A stretch of 64,000 nt of DNA, from assembly GCF_001693755.1 (NCBI RefSeq), contig NZ_LYST01000043.1, forward strand, positions 589,010 to 653,009, in the 5' to 3' direction. Positions 19,772-30,355 of this stretch are shown here, piece after piece. A model generated the notes under the pieces. The model made no database searches. It had not been told where the DNA came from and saw only the letters and a list, made by a program, of their open reading frames with translations. The stretch is from Gilliamella sp. wkB171 (GTDB lineage: Bacteria > Pseudomonadota > Gammaproteobacteria > Enterobacterales > Orbaceae). The position numbers were made by a program, and so were the translations under genes. Within the stretch, counting starts at the first letter, position 1. Each line of letters begins with the position of its first letter.

Positions 19772-20368
19772 ATGCAAAAAATTGTTTTAGCAACCAATAA
19801 TCAAGGCAAAGTCAATGAATTGCAAACACTTTTAGCCGATGCTGGCTTTAATATTGTGGCACAAAAAGAATTTAATGTTCCCGATGTCGATGAAACAGGT
19901 TTAACTTTTATCGAAAATGCCATTTTAAAAGCAAGGCATACCGCAAAATTAACAGGACTACCCGCTATTGCAGATGATTCAGGTTTAGTGGTTGATGCCC
20001 TTAATGGTGCGCCAGGTATTTATTCTGCACGTTATGCGGGTTGCCATGGTAACGATAAATTAAATAATCAAAAATTACTTTCACAACTACACAATGTTCC
20101 AGCAGAAAAGCGCACTGCCTATTTTTATTGTGCCTTGGTTTTTATGCGCCATGATAACGATCCAACGCCAATTATTTGTTTAGGCAAATGGCATGGATTA
20201 ATCCTAAATCAAGAACAAGGAGAAGGCGGCTTTGGCTATGATCCACTTTTTTATATACCAGAGTTAGATTGCACAGCAGCCCAACTTAGCAAAGAGCATA
20301 AAAGCCAGATTTCACATCGTGGTCAAGCATTAAAACAGTTAATTACTAAAATAAAATCCGAATATTAA
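19772..20368 (+). CDS. rdgB: XTP/dITP diphosphatase RdgB
   Basis: House-cleaning nucleotide pyrophosphatase that removes dITP, XTP and dXTP from the pool. It has 198 residues. Signatures are [12 protein letters not shown] at the N-terminus, [39 protein letters not shown] and the C-terminal [16 protein letters not shown] precedes the ATG. It lies between rluA and rapZ on the same strand. Confidence 0.95.
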   Translation: MQKIVLATNNQGKVNELQTLLADAGFNIVAQKEFNVPDVDETGLTFIENAILKARHTAKLTGLPAIADDSGLVVDALNGAPGIYSARYAGCHGNDKLNNQKLLSQLHNVPAEKRTAYFYCALVFMRHDNDPTPIICLGKWHGLILNQEQGEGGFGYDPLFYIPELDCTAAQLSKEHKSQISHRGQALKQLITKIKSEY

Positions 20369-20452
20369 TCGCAATATCATCGATATATGAAATTGCATCT
20401 TGTTGAGTAAACGGTATATACTTAAGTTAATTAGCATATTGGAGTTAACATT

Positions 20453-21301
20453 GTGATTCTCATGATTGTTAGTGGCCGTTCAGGTTCAGGGAAATCGATT
20501 GCACTACGTGCACTAGAAGATATGGGTTTTTATTGTGTGGATAACATCCCTGTTGTGCTATTGCCACAATTAGCCGATTCATTAAAGAACAATAATACCC
20601 CCGTTGCCGTTAGCATTGATATTCGCAATTTACCGCCAAATTTTGATTTTAACCGCGACATTTTGCAACAATTGCCAAACTCTGTCACACCCGAGATTAT
20701 CTTCTTTGACTGTAGCCGCAATACCCTAATTCGTCGTTATAGCGAAACCAGACGAATCCATCCCTTAACCAATCAAAAATACTCACTTGAAGAAGCAATC
20801 GATCTTGAAGAAAAATATTTAGAATCATTAAAATCAAATGCAAGTTTGGTCATCAATACTGATAATCTTTCAGTGCATCAACTATCAGACATTTTACGAA
20901 CACGCATTTTAGGTAAAAAAGAACGTGAATTAACCATGATCTTTGAATCCTTTGGTTTTAAACATGGTTTGCCGGTCGATGCCGATTTTGTTTTTGATGT
21001 CCGCTTTTTACCCAATCCCCATTGGGATATTGCACTACGTCCCCTAACTGGATTAGATGAGCCAGTAAAAAAATATCTATTTCAGCATGATGAAGTGACT
21101 AATTTTATCTATCAAACCGCCAGTTATTTACAGCAATGGTTACCGATGTTAGAAAAAAATAATCGTAGCTATTTAACCATTGCTATTGGTTGTACCGGAG
21201 GCCAACATCGCTCTGTTTTTATTGCTGAACAGCTGGCTGAATTTTTTAAAGCACAAAATAAGCAAGTACAAATTCGGCACCGAACCTTAGAAAAAAAATA
21301 A
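20453..21301 (+). CDS. rapZ: RNase adapter protein RapZ
   Basis: In E. coli this binds glucosamine-6-phosphate and directs RNase E to the sRNA GlmZ, thereby tuning GlmS. It has 282 residues. Walker A GRSGSGKS is at 8-15, a second nucleotide-site segment reads RRYSETRR, and the RNA-binding/sensor C-terminal domain has GCTGGQHRS. The start is GTG, with GGAG upstream; E. coli homologues begin with the equivalent residues. Unlike E. coli it is not next to ptsN/npr here. Whether GlmY/GlmZ exist in this organism cannot be judged. Confidence 0.95.
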   Translation: MILMIVSGRSGSGKSIALRALEDMGFYCVDNIPVVLLPQLADSLKNNNTPVAVSIDIRNLPPNFDFNRDILQQLPNSVTPEIIFFDCSRNTLIRRYSETRRIHPLTNQKYSLEEAIDLEEKYLESLKSNASLVINTDNLSVHQLSDILRTRILGKKERELTMIFESFGFKHGLPVDADFVFDVRFLPNPHWDIALRPLTGLDEPVKKYLFQHDEVTNFIYQTASYLQQWLPMLEKNNRSYLTIAIGCTGGQHRSVFIAEQLAEFFKAQNKQVQIRHRTLEKK

Positions 21302-22123
21302 TTATTCGTTTTCGGTATGATAAAAATGCCAAACTTGATCGCAGCGCTGTTTGTATCTGTCTATAATATCTTTTAACGTTGCTTTTGGCTTTATTGGTTC
21401 AGGTTGCGGTGTAACAAGCTGACTGACTTTGATTAATGTTATATCTGAAGGCAATTGCGCTAATCTATTTTTCAATACATTGAGTGTCTGTGGATGAGGA
21501 TGACCAATGGCAATGGCAACCCCTTTTTTACGAGCAACTTGAATAGCTAATTCAAATTGCTGGCTAATAGCATGTTCATTTTGCTGATCATCTAAAAATA
21601 CATCGCGCACAACTACAGGGATATTATAGGCGCTCGCTGCTGTTTTGACGGCTGTTTTTCCAATCGTTTTACTATCTAAAAAAAACATAGAATGTGGGCT
21701 GAGTGCTTTCATAACATATTGCATGCCATTAAGATTGGATGTCATTAAACTGCCCATATGATTATTAACACCAATAGCATGAGGTACACGCGCAATAGCA
21801 TTATTCACAATGCGATTAACCTCAGTTTCGCTCATAGTGGGAAACAACGTATCTTTTTCAAGTGGCTGCTTACCCATTGGTGCCATGGGTAAGTGTATAA
21901 TCACATCATTCCCATGTTCATGAGCCATATTAGCGATACGTTTTGCATTAGGTGAATGGGGTAAAACAGCAACTGTTATATTGGTTGATAATGCTATAAT
22001 TTGCTCTTCATTATGTTGCCGATAACCAAAATCATCAATAACCAGAGCTAATTGTGCCGCAAAAGTAAGGCTTGAATTAAAAAATAATAGACTTATAAGT
22101 ATGTAAATGATTGAACGATGCAC
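21302..22123 (-). CDS. yibQ: Divergent polysaccharide deacetylase family protein YibQ
   Basis: Periplasmic member of the divergent polysaccharide deacetylase (DUF610) family, usually encoded with EnvC; its substrate is unknown. About 273 residues: a signal peptide to about AFAA, LALVIDDFGY, IIHLPMAPM, NNHMGS and AIGHPHPQTL, which carry the acidic and histidine positions of the fold. The start is uncertain: GTG at 22123 overlaps the envC stop by one base (TAGTG) with AAAGG 12 bases upstream, while a TTG at 22135 would add four residues. Its 3' end touches convergent rapZ directly. Confidence 0.85.
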   Translation of the reverse strand: MHRSIIYILISLLFFNSSLTFAAQLALVIDDFGYRQHNEEQIIALSTNITVAVLPHSPNAKRIANMAHEHGNDVIIHLPMAPMGKQPLEKDTLFPTMSETEVNRIVNNAIARVPHAIGVNNHMGSLMTSNLNGMQYVMKALSPHSMFFLDSKTIGKTAVKTAASAYNIPVVVRDVFLDDQQNEHAISQQFELAIQVARKKGVAIAIGHPHPQTLNVLKNRLAQLPSDITLIKVSQLVTPQPEPIKPKATLKDIIDRYKQRCDQVWHFYHTENE

Positions 22124-23334
22124 TATTTTAACCAACCTTTAGGATCTAACGCTTTACCATCTCGGCGAATCTCAAAATAGAGTCCTGAACTATTTTGACC
22201 ACCACTTGAACCAACTAAAGCAATGGCTTGTCCAGTGGAGATTTTATCGCCGACATCGACTAAAACACGTTGGTTGTAACCATATAAACTCATATCGCCT
22301 TTACCATGCTCTAGTGCAACCACAAAACCATAACCTTGCAACCAACTAGCCAGTATCACTCGACCATCAGCGATTGCCTTAACTTGGGTACCATCCTTCG
22401 CATTAATTACCATACCTTTCCAATACAGTTCACCTTGCAGTGACTCGCCAAATCGATGTACGACTGGACCGGTGACCGGCCAATTAAATTGGTGTTGTGG
22501 TTTACCTATACCACTCACACGTGCCATTAATGCCCGTTCATCAGAATTTAAAGTGTAGTTGGTATTTTTTTGTTTCTGCTCAATATGTTTTGCCTGTCTT
22601 GCTTCTTCTTCAGCTAATCGTCGACTCTCTTTTTCAGCTTGAGCAATTTTTGCTTGTAACTTGGCTTCATTTTCGTGCAATTGAGCCAATTTTTGTTGAT
22701 TGACCTGCATAGATGATTCGAGCGAAGTAATGGTTTTTTGTCGATCTTGACGGTTTTTTTCAAGGCCAACTTGTTCTTGTTTCTGTTTGGTTTGTAATGC
22801 TTGCTGTGAAATTTGTTTATTTTGTAACGTTAATTTTTTTTCGTTTAACTGTAATTGCGTTTCACGAAGTTCGTTAATCAGTTGCTGTCTAGCTTGATTA
22901 ATATAACCATAATAATTAATCAGCCGTTCATTACGCTCACTTTGTTCACTGGCAAAAATCAGCGATAACCCTGTTGTTTTCCCTAATTTAAATGCGCTTT
23001 CAAGTTGTTTAGATAACGCATCTCGCTGTTGTTGTTGCTTAATATTTAATTGTTCAATTTGTTTAATTAACCGATTAATTTCACTATCGATTTTTTTTAA
23101 AGTTAAATCGTTTTTCTCAATTGAAGTTAATAATTTTGCAATTTCTGTTTCTTGCTGTTTAAGATCATTAACTAACTGGTTTCGCTCTTTTTTTTGCTCA
23201 GCCAAACGATTTTCTTGTTCTTGAATTGAACGACGCAAAGTCTGTAACTGTTGATTATCATCAGCAGCATACAAAACATTAACTTGTGTAAGTCCAATAA
23301 AAATAAACGTTAGAAAATATCGATAAATAGCCAT
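22123..23334 (-). CDS. envC: Murein hydrolase activator EnvC
   Basis: Periplasmic factor recruited by FtsEX that activates amidases AmiA and AmiB at the division septum. About 403 residues from the ATG at 23334: signal peptide (MAIYRYFLTFIFIGL to about LYAA), a long coiled coil of roughly 25-255 rich in Gln, Glu and Lys, then a LytM domain (about 280-403) with GYGFVVALEHG. The zinc-binding residues of true LytM peptidases are not preserved, as expected for EnvC. An in-frame extension to 23412 is unlikely because it would displace the signal peptide. yibQ follows in overlap. Confidence 0.92.
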   Translation of the reverse strand: MAIYRYFLTFIFIGLTQVNVLYAADDNQQLQTLRRSIQEQENRLAEQKKERNQLVNDLKQQETEIAKLLTSIEKNDLTLKKIDSEINRLIKQIEQLNIKQQQQRDALSKQLESAFKLGKTTGLSLIFASEQSERNERLINYYGYINQARQQLINELRETQLQLNEKKLTLQNKQISQQALQTKQKQEQVGLEKNRQDRQKTITSLESSMQVNQQKLAQLHENEAKLQAKIAQAEKESRRLAEEEARQAKHIEQKQKNTNYTLNSDERALMARVSGIGKPQHQFNWPVTGPVVHRFGESLQGELYWKGMVINAKDGTQVKAIADGRVILASWLQGYGFVVALEHGKGDMSLYGYNQRVLVDVGDKISTGQAIALVGSSGGQNSSGLYFEIRRDGKALDPKGWLK

Positions 23335-23543
23335 GGCATTATGATAAGTATTGATAACCAAGCAAAAGGGATAAAACACTATACCTAGAAATGCATAAAG
23401 ATGCAAAACCAAAACTATTTAGATAAGCATTGAGAGTAATTGCAACAGATAGTAATTAGGCATTTCACAAGCTCCAATAAAAAGTATAAAATACAACACT
23501 ATTTAAATTATCGAACAATCAATTCAACCATAAAGATAACATC

Positions 23544-24476
23544 ATGCAAAAGTTTAATGTCAAAACCTTTCAAGGGTTAATACTAACGTTACAAGATTAC
23601 TGGGCTAATCAAGGTTGTACGGTGATTCAGCCATTGGATATGGAAGTTGGGGCAGGTACTTCACACCCGATGACGTGTTTACGCGCTCTTGGACCTGAAC
23701 CCATTAATGCTGCTTACGTTCAGCCATCTCGCCGTCCAACTGATGGACGCTATGGTGAAAACCCTAATAGGTTACAACACTACTATCAATTTCAAGTTAT
23801 CTTAAAACCCTCTCCAGACAACATTCAAGAGCTCTATCTGGGTTCATTAAAAGAGTTAGGACTCGATCCAACCGTTAATGATATTCGTTTTGTTGAGGAC
23901 AACTGGGAAAACCCTACATTAGGTGCTTGGGGACTTGGTTGGGAAGTATGGTTAAATGGGATGGAAGTGACTCAATTTACCTATTTCCAACAAGTGGGTG
24001 GTCTTGAGTGTAAACCCGTCACTGGTGAGATCACTTATGGTTTAGAACGCCTTGCGATGTATATTCAAGGTGTCGATAGTGTGTATGATTTGGTTTGGAG
24101 TGATGGCGCATTTGGTAAAACCACTTATGGTGATGTATTCCATCAAAATGAAGTTGAGCAATCAACGTATAATTTTGAATATGCCAATATTGATTTTCTA
24201 TTTTATTGCTTTGAACAACATGAAAAAGAAGCAAAAATGTTGCTTGAATTAGAAAAACCGCTGCCACTACCTGCTTACGAGCGTATTTTAAAAGCTGCGC
24301 ACTGTTTCAATTTACTTGATGCGCGTAAAGCTATTTCAGTAACTGAGCGGCAACGTTATATATTGCGCATTCGAACATTAACCAAAATGGTTGCTGAAGC
24401 ATATTATGCATCACGTGAAGCGCTTGGTTTTCCAATGTGCCAAAATTCACCGTCAAATCAAAGTGCATCAAAGTAG
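23544..24476 (+). CDS. glyQ: Glycyl-tRNA synthetase alpha subunit
   Basis: Catalytic subunit of the bacterial heterotetrameric glycyl-tRNA synthetase. It has 310 residues. Recognised by [51 protein letters not shown] and the C-terminal [18 protein letters not shown]. glyS begins 12 bases downstream. The stop is followed by the beta-subunit ribosome site, so the two are translated in equal amounts. Confidence 0.97.
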   Translation: MQKFNVKTFQGLILTLQDYWANQGCTVIQPLDMEVGAGTSHPMTCLRALGPEPINAAYVQPSRRPTDGRYGENPNRLQHYYQFQVILKPSPDNIQELYLGSLKELGLDPTVNDIRFVEDNWENPTLGAWGLGWEVWLNGMEVTQFTYFQQVGGLECKPVTGEITYGLERLAMYIQGVDSVYDLVWSDGAFGKTTYGDVFHQNEVEQSTYNFEYANIDFLFYCFEQHEKEAKMLLELEKPLPLPAYERILKAAHCFNLLDARKAISVTERQRYILRIRTLTKMVAEAYYASREALGFPMCQNSPSNQSASK

Positions 24477-24488
24477 GATTTTAATATT

Positions 24489-26558
24489 ATGCAAAAAACA
24501 TTTTTAGTGGAAATTGGTACCGAAGAGCTACCACCAAAATCACTCCGCACTTTAGCTGAAAGTTTTGCGGCAAATTTTATTGAGCAACTGGACAATGCCA
24601 AGTTAGAACATGGCGAAGTACTTTGGTATGCCTCACCGCGCCGCTTAGCATTAAAAGTTTTAAATTTAAATGACACTCAACCAGATAGCCAAATTATTAA
24701 ACGGGGACCGGCTGTTAGTGCAGCATTTGATGCTAATGGTAAACCAACTAAAGCAGCTGAAGGCTGGGCTCGTGGTTGTGGTATTACTGTTGACCAAGCC
24801 GAGCGTATTCAAACAGATAAAGGTGAATGGTTATCTTATACCCAAAACCAAAAAGGCCAACCTGTTGTTAACCTATTGTGTGATATGGTTAAAGGCGCGC
24901 TAAGCAAATTACCTATTCCAAAACCAATGCGCTGGGCAGCTCGACAAGTTGAATTTATTCGCCCGAGTCATACGGTAACGATGTTATATGGTGATGAGCT
25001 AGTACCGGGCACAATTTTAGACATTGAGTCAAACCGCATCATTCGTGGGCATCGTTTTATGGGTGAACAGGAATTCACCATTGATAATGCCGACCAATAT
25101 CCAGAAATTTTGGAGCAGCGTGGTAAAGTTATTGCCGATTATGACAAACGAAAATCAATTATTAAACAACAAGCAGAGCAAGCCGCTGCAAAATTAAATG
25201 GTAAAGCTGATTTAACCGAAAGCTTGTTAGAAGAAGTCTCTTCATTGGTTGAATGGCCTGTTGTTTTAACGGCTAAATTTGAAGAAAGATTTTTAGATGT
25301 ACCAGCTGAATCACTAGTTTATACCATGAAAGGCGATCAAAAATATTTTCCTGTTTATGATAAACAAGGAAAATTATTACCGAATTTTATTTTTGTTGCC
25401 AATATCGAATCAAAAGATCCGCAAGTAGTCATTTCAGGTAATGAAAAAGTAGTACGACCACGCTTAGCCGATGCTGAATTTTTTTACAAAACAGATTTAA
25501 AACAACGCTTGGAAGATCGTCTACCTCGTTTAGAAACGGTGTTATTCCAACAACAGCTTGGAACAGTCAAAGACAAATCATTACGAATTGAGTCATTAGC
25601 GGGTTTTATAGCCGACAAAATTGGGGCTAATGTCGAACAAGCTAAACGTGCAGGTAAACTCACTAAATGCGATTTAGTCACCAATACTGTTTTTGAATTT
25701 CCCGAAACACAAGGGATAATGGGTCGTTATTTAGCGCTAAAAGATGGTGAAAGCATTGAAGTTGCTACCGCGATTGAAGAGCAATACAAACCACGTTTTG
25801 CTGGGGATGAATTGCCAAGCACTAATGTATCAAGTGCGGTATCAATTGCCGAAAAAATGGATACATTAGCCGGTATTTTTGGTATAGGGCAACATCCTAA
25901 AGGTGATAAAGACCCTTTTGCTTTACGCCGCGCTGCAATTGGCGTTTTGCGTATTATTGTTGAGAATAACTTACCGCTCGATCTTGTCGAATTATCAAAT
26001 TTTGCCGTTTCATTATATGGTGACAAACTCAACAATAAACAGGTAGTGGAAGATATTGTCAGCTTTATGCAAGGTCGATTCCGAGCCTGGTATCAGGAGC
26101 AAGGTTTTACCATTGATACCATACAAGCAGTACTCGCACTTAATCCAACCAAGCCTGCTGATTTTGATGCGCGCATTAAAGCCGTGACACATTTTAGAAC
26201 ACTGCCAGAAGCCTCTTCGCTTGCTGAAGCTAACAAGCGGGTATCAAATATCCTCTCTAAAACAGAATTGGTGATACCTGATGCGGTGAATGCCTCACTA
26301 CTTGAAGCGGGAGCAGAAGGTGAACTTGCTATGCAAGTAGCAGTATTAACCGATAAATTAGCACCTTATTTTACTCAAGGTCGTTATCAACAAGCTTTAG
26401 TAGAATTGTCTGCACTTAAAGCTCCTGTTGATGCATTTTTTGCCTCAACCATGGTCATGGCAGATGATGAAAAAATTAAACTTAATCGGTTAGCATTGCT
26501 GAAAAAATTGCAAAATTTATTTTTAAAAGTTGCGGATATTTCATTACTACAATCGTAA
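24489..26558 (+). CDS. glyS: Glycyl-tRNA synthetase beta subunit
   Basis: tRNA-binding subunit of the alpha2beta2 glycyl-tRNA synthetase. It has 689 residues, the usual length. It opens with [16 protein letters not shown], has [17 protein letters not shown] and the HD-domain-like [19 protein letters not shown] segment, and ends in the anticodon-binding-like domain [28 protein letters not shown] precedes the ATG. Confidence 0.97.
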   Translation: MQKTFLVEIGTEELPPKSLRTLAESFAANFIEQLDNAKLEHGEVLWYASPRRLALKVLNLNDTQPDSQIIKRGPAVSAAFDANGKPTKAAEGWARGCGITVDQAERIQTDKGEWLSYTQNQKGQPVVNLLCDMVKGALSKLPIPKPMRWAARQVEFIRPSHTVTMLYGDELVPGTILDIESNRIIRGHRFMGEQEFTIDNADQYPEILEQRGKVIADYDKRKSIIKQQAEQAAAKLNGKADLTESLLEEVSSLVEWPVVLTAKFEERFLDVPAESLVYTMKGDQKYFPVYDKQGKLLPNFIFVANIESKDPQVVISGNEKVVRPRLADAEFFYKTDLKQRLEDRLPRLETVLFQQQLGTVKDKSLRIESLAGFIADKIGANVEQAKRAGKLTKCDLVTNTVFEFPETQGIMGRYLALKDGESIEVATAIEEQYKPRFAGDELPSTNVSSAVSIAEKMDTLAGIFGIGQHPKGDKDPFALRRAAIGVLRIIVENNLPLDLVELSNFAVSLYGDKLNNKQVVEDIVSFMQGRFRAWYQEQGFTIDTIQAVLALNPTKPADFDARIKAVTHFRTLPEASSLAEANKRVSNILSKTELVIPDAVNASLLEAGAEGELAMQVAVLTDKLAPYFTQGRYQQALVELSALKAPVDAFFASTMVMADDEKIKLNRLALLKKLQNLFLKVADISLLQS

Positions 26559-26581
26559 TTTGTAATTTATTTATCACTATA

Positions 26582-26604
26582 GTGGTAACCAATTAGGTTA
26601 CCAC
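26582..26604 (+). terminator. Hairpin after glyS
   Basis: Perfect 9-bp stem GTGGTAACC / GGTTACCAC with an AATTA loop. The following CTTATT is a poor T-run, so partial readthrough into the downstream membrane-protein gene is possible. Confidence 0.55.
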
Positions 26605-26624
26605 CTTATTAGTAGGAACGAGAC

Positions 26625-27434
26625 ATGCAAACCGAAGTATCTTTTTCTCAAGTATTTAATCAAACAACTAATTTTGTCAAAAACCGTTTTTTACAACTCG
26701 TTATCATCAGTTTTATCGTCAGTTTAATCACAACATGTATCAGTAGTTATTTAATTGATCCACAAATGTTTAAACAATTATCGAGCACGACTATGACAGT
26801 CGATCAATTATTAATGTATGTATTAAAACCTGCGTTAATTAGTTTGGTCATCACTTTCATCATGCAAGCGATACTACTTGCTGTTGTTTATAACTATTCA
26901 ATCAACGATAAATTCGATTTTAATCTTATCTTATCTCGAATGTTACCAAATGCACTCAATATCATATGCTTTTACCTAACTTATTTATTTATAATTCTGT
27001 TTGCAATGATATTTTTAACATTTATATTTATGATGTTGCAATTTATCCTACCCGCTAAAATGGTAACGTTTTTGTTTGGTGTATTAATCATTGCCGCAAT
27101 ATTACTGATAGTGACAGTTTCTTATTATTTTCAAGGTTCAATTATTGCACCTTCAACAAAAACGTTTATTCAAAATTTTGTAGAAAGTCATAAATATGCC
27201 ATATCTTATTGGCGATTAACCGTTCCAATGGTTTTAATTTATTGCACGGTATCAATTATCTTTTCTATTGTCGATAGTGCACTTAATAACCTTGTAATAA
27301 ATATCATCAGCTCAACTTTGCAAATACTCACAAGTATTTTTTGTATTTGTTTCTTCTATCGTCTCAATATTCTGTCAAAGAATGAGCAACTATCACATAA
27401 CACACCTGAGCAAAATAATAATTTAACTATCTAA
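26625..27434 (+). CDS. yciC: YciC-like inner-membrane protein (UPF0259)
   Basis: A 269-residue protein with about six hydrophobic helices. Its N-terminus (VFNQTTNFVKNRFLQL followed by a helix and DPQMFKQL) matches the E. coli YciC pattern of a short amphipathic start, first helix and SPSDAQLAQL loop. The C-terminal YRLNIL also fits YciC (YRLYML). Function is unknown in the family. AGGA precedes the ATG. It is in the same direction as glyQS but separated by a hairpin. I recognised the family from memory only, and conservation is modest. Confidence 0.68.
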   Translation: MQTEVSFSQVFNQTTNFVKNRFLQLVIISFIVSLITTCISSYLIDPQMFKQLSSTTMTVDQLLMYVLKPALISLVITFIMQAILLAVVYNYSINDKFDFNLILSRMLPNALNIICFYLTYLFIILFAMIFLTFIFMMLQFILPAKMVTFLFGVLIIAAILLIVTVSYYFQGSIIAPSTKTFIQNFVESHKYAISYWRLTVPMVLIYCTVSIIFSIVDSALNNLVINIISSTLQILTSIFCICFFYRLNILSKNEQLSHNTPEQNNNLTI

Positions 27435-27453
27435 CATTATTTACGCTTATTCT

Positions 27454-27520
27454 TAATCACTCTATTAACAAATGCGAATAGAGTGATTAAAATTAGATAA
27501 TCATTTCTATTATCTAATTC
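27454..27520. terminator. Tandem hairpins between yciC and ybaK
   Basis: Two adjacent perfect stems: a 14-bp one (TTAATCACTCTATT at 27454-27467 with 27478-27491) and an 11-bp one (AATTAGATAAT at 27492-27502 with 27510-27520). The second overlaps the region just before the ybaK ribosome site. Confidence 0.5.
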
Positions 27521-27534
27521 GCTTGGGAAACACT

Positions 27535-28020
27535 ATGACGCCGGCAATTGACCAACTAAAAAAATTGAAAATTCCATTCAAAATTCATCAATATGATCAT
27601 GATCCTAATCAGACCCATTATGGTCAAGAAGCAGCGAATAAACTCGATCCAAGTTTACACATTACATCTAACCAGATATTTAAAACTTTAGTCGTAACTT
27701 TAAATGGAAATGATAAAACATTAGCAGTTTGTGTCGTACCTGTTGATAACCATTTGGATCTAAAAAAAGCTGCAAAAGCATTAAATTGTAAAAAAATAGA
27801 GTTAGCCGATGCCCATTTAGCGCAAAAAATCACGGGGTATTTGGTAGGAGGAATCAGTCCATTAGGGCAAAAAAAACAACTCACCACACTGATTGATCTT
27901 AGCGCTAATGATCTTAGTTCAATGTTGATATCTGGCGGTAAACGAGGTCTCGAAATCGAAATTAAACCACAAGATCTTGTTAATGCATTACATGCACAAT
28001 TGGTTGAAATTAAAGCCTAA
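27535..28020 (+). CDS. ybaK: Cys-tRNA(Pro)/Cys-tRNA(Cys) deacylase YbaK
   Basis: Hydrolyses cysteine wrongly attached to tRNA-Pro by ProRS, in trans. It has 161 residues from the ATG at 27535. Family features are TPAIDQLKKLKIPF, IFKTLVVT with the key Lys (about 46), and the VGGISPLGQKK loop. A TTG four codons upstream is in frame, but GGGA sits properly before the ATG. It functionally complements proS in this window. Confidence 0.92.
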   Translation: MTPAIDQLKKLKIPFKIHQYDHDPNQTHYGQEAANKLDPSLHITSNQIFKTLVVTLNGNDKTLAVCVVPVDNHLDLKKAAKALNCKKIELADAHLAQKITGYLVGGISPLGQKKQLTTLIDLSANDLSSMLISGGKRGLEIEIKPQDLVNALHAQLVEIKA

Positions 28021-28102
28021 TTTGCTGATCAAATTATGTTGGGTTATTTTAATATTTATACGGTGAGTTAAAACTTGAAATTAGAATGATTGGAAAATAG
28101 AA

Positions 28103-28129
28103 AGACCTTAAGGTACTACCTTAAGGTCT
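28103..28129. terminator. Bidirectional terminator between ybaK and hupA
   Basis: A 13-bp inverted repeat AGACCTTAAGGTA with a one-base centre, effectively an 11-bp stem and five-base loop, placed between convergent ybaK and hupA. The minus-strand side runs into TTTCTATTTT. Confidence 0.7.
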
Positions 28130-28166
28130 AAAATATTCTGTCAAGTAAATATCGACAGAAAAAAAA

Positions 28167-28439
28167 TTATTTAATTGCTTCTTTCAAGCTTTTACCTGAT
28201 ACGAACGCAGGTACTTTGCCAGCAGCAATTTTGATTTCTTTACCTGTTTTAGGGTTACGGCCGATACGAGCATTTCGATGATTAACTTTGAATGTACCAA
28301 AACCAACTAATTGCACTGGATCACCAGCTTTTAATGATTCAGTAATAGCTGCTAAAGTTGCTTCTAATGCAGTTTTAGCTGCAACCTTAGTAATATCCGC
28401 TTTGCTAGCAATCGCATCTACAAGTTCTGTTTTATTCAT
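28167..28439 (-). CDS. hupA: Nucleoid protein HU (alpha type)
   Basis: Small histone-like DNA-bending protein. It has 90 residues: [11 protein letters not shown] at the N-terminus, the flanking-strand motif [18 protein letters not shown] with the intercalating proline, and the C-terminal helix [10 protein letters not shown]. The place after hemE and yjaG on the same strand supports hupA over hupB. AAGGAT precedes the ATG. Only one HU gene is visible in this window. Confidence 0.95.
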   Translation of the reverse strand: MNKTELVDAIASKADITKVAAKTALEATLAAITESLKAGDPVQLVGFGTFKVNHRNARIGRNPKTGKEIKIAAGKVPAFVSGKSLKEAIK

Positions 28440-28614
28440 GGAGATATCCTTACATAATTATTTTATTGTTAAAGTTAACATTATAAGCAATGTCAATAAC
28501 CGACTTTGCCCCTGTAAACAATGTTTAGATTACATTGATGTTAAATGTAGTCTATATTCATCCAATGTTAAAGAAAAATTTAGTAAAAAATAAAAAAATA
28601 GGGCATTCAGCAGC

Positions 28615-29208
28615 TTAATTGCTCAAAAAAACACCAATATTGCTTATTTGAGCCGCCCTAATATCCTCTTTTAAACCCTTTATTAGATCAATTTTGTCAT
28701 GAGATTCTTCGCGCAATAATCGAAATATTTCCCATTGCAAATCAAATTCTTCAACCACACCCGGTAAATTTAACTGTTCATCTTTGGAAAGATAAGTATC
28801 TAATTTTGTCATTTCGAATTCAGCTACTGTGGTTGCCGATATACTACTAACTTTTGCTGTATGTTCGGCAATATCACCCGTTAAATGAGCATGTATAAGC
28901 TCACTTAAGGCCTGACAAGCATCAATCGCAGGATAGATCATATAAGCGCTATCTTCATTCACAGTGGGAATAATCGCTTCTAATTTTTCCAATTGTAAAT
29001 CAAAATTAATTTTAACTTTCTCAACTAATAATGACTCCCACATTAAATCAAGAATGTTTTTATAGCTTTTAGCATCATCTTCGTTATGCTGTTGCTTGGT
29101 ATAATAGACATAATTTGGGTACATTCGTTCACATAAGCAAACCATAAATAAATATTGTTGCCATGGTGCTAATTTTTCAACTCTTAACTGAACTGGATTT
29201 TTAATCAT
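28615..29208 (-). CDS. yjaG: YjaG family protein (DUF416)
   Basis: About 197 residues of the uncharacterised DUF416 family, recognised from [30 protein letters not shown] and the hemE-yjaG-hupA order. The start at 29208 (MIKNPVQL) overlaps the hemE stop by eight bases, implying translational coupling. An upstream in-frame start at 29244 would lie inside hemE and add an unconserved extension. No enzymatic motif is recognisable; the protein is helical and acidic. Confidence 0.88.
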   Translation of the reverse strand: MIKNPVQLRVEKLAPWQQYLFMVCLCERMYPNYVYYTKQQHNEDDAKSYKNILDLMWESLLVEKVKINFDLQLEKLEAIIPTVNEDSAYMIYPAIDACQALSELIHAHLTGDIAEHTAKVSSISATTVAEFEMTKLDTYLSKDEQLNLPGVVEEFDLQWEIFRLLREESHDKIDLIKGLKEDIRAAQISNIGVFLSN

Positions 29209-30274
29209 AATGAAACCTTTTAGACCGCTCGTGTACAGCCTCAATTAAATATTGTACATGCTCTACTGGAATATCTTGGTGAATACCATGCCCTAAATTA
29301 AAAATATGACCATTATGGAATCCAAATTCATTAAGAACAGCTTCAACATTCGATTCTATTGTTAACTTTCCGGCATACAACACAGATGGATCTAAATTGC
29401 CTTGTACCGCAATGTGTCCTTTTTGGGCAATATGGCTCAAATTTACAGTCCAATCAACACCAATTGCATCACATCCTGTATTCACAATACTATCTAACCA
29501 TAACCCACCACCTTTGGTAAAAAGTGTGACTGGCACATAGGAAGAAATAGCTTGAGTTTTATGACCTCGTTTTAATTTTGATAAAATTAACTGCATATAA
29601 TGCAGTGAAAACGTTTGATAACATTGATGGCTTAAAACGCCACCCCAAGTATCAAATATCATGAGTGATTGAGCGCCCGCTTCTATTTGAGCATTTAAAT
29701 ATAACGCGATGCTTTCAGCGAGCTTTTCAAGAAGTAAATGTAAAACTTTGGGTTTGCTATACAGCATTTTTTTTATTTTAGTAAAGGTTTTACTACTTCC
29801 CCCTTCAATCATATAAGTTGCTAATGTCCATGGGCTACCCGAAAATCCAATTAACGGAACTTTACCATTAAGTTCCTTTTTGGTTAGGCTGATTGCATCC
29901 ATCACATATCTTAATGAATCATTTGGGTCGGGAATGGGTAACTGCTCAATATCTGACAAACTCGATATTGTTTGACTAAATTTTGGACCTTCACCCGCCT
30001 CAAAATACAAACCTAATCCCATTGCATCAGGTATGGTCAATATATCAGAAAAAATAATAGCCGCATCAAGATCAAAACGCTTTAAGGGTTGTAAAGTCGC
30101 TTCACATGCCAGTTCTGGTGTTTGGCACATAGTCATAAAATTACCCGCCTTTGCACGTAACTGTCTATACTCAGGTAAATAGCGTCCAGCCTGACGCATC
30201 ATCCAAACAGGCGTATAATCAACAGGTAGACACTGTAATGCGCGTAAATAACGATCATTTTTTAATTGGCTCAT
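29201..30274 (-). CDS. hemE: Uroporphyrinogen decarboxylase
   Basis: Decarboxylates the four acetate side chains of uroporphyrinogen III to give coproporphyrinogen III in heme synthesis. It has 357 residues. The N-terminal signature [16 protein letters not shown] is at about 21-36, with [12 protein letters not shown] and [19 protein letters not shown] further on, and [10 protein letters not shown] near the end. yjaG overlaps its 3' end; nfi, which lies between them in E. coli, is absent. Confidence 0.97.
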   Translation of the reverse strand: MSQLKNDRYLRALQCLPVDYTPVWMMRQAGRYLPEYRQLRAKAGNFMTMCQTPELACEATLQPLKRFDLDAAIIFSDILTIPDAMGLGLYFEAGEGPKFSQTISSLSDIEQLPIPDPNDSLRYVMDAISLTKKELNGKVPLIGFSGSPWTLATYMIEGGSSKTFTKIKKMLYSKPKVLHLLLEKLAESIALYLNAQIEAGAQSLMIFDTWGGVLSHQCYQTFSLHYMQLILSKLKRGHKTQAISSYVPVTLFTKGGGLWLDSIVNTGCDAIGVDWTVNLSHIAQKGHIAVQGNLDPSVLYAGKLTIESNVEAVLNEFGFHNGHIFNLGHGIHQDIPVEHVQYLIEAVHERSKRFHYD

Positions 30275-30355
30275 AATATCCGCTCTTTAAGTAACTATTA
30301 TATTATGTCAAGCAATTCAAGGTTAACATTACGTATCAGTAAAAAATCATTGCGT

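Noticed and set aside
25727..26035. A 102-codon minus-strand frame
   Set aside because: Antisense to glyS and explained by its codon usage.
28288..28593. A 101-codon plus-strand frame opposite hupA
   Set aside because: Covers hupA and its promoter in antisense; hupA is certain.
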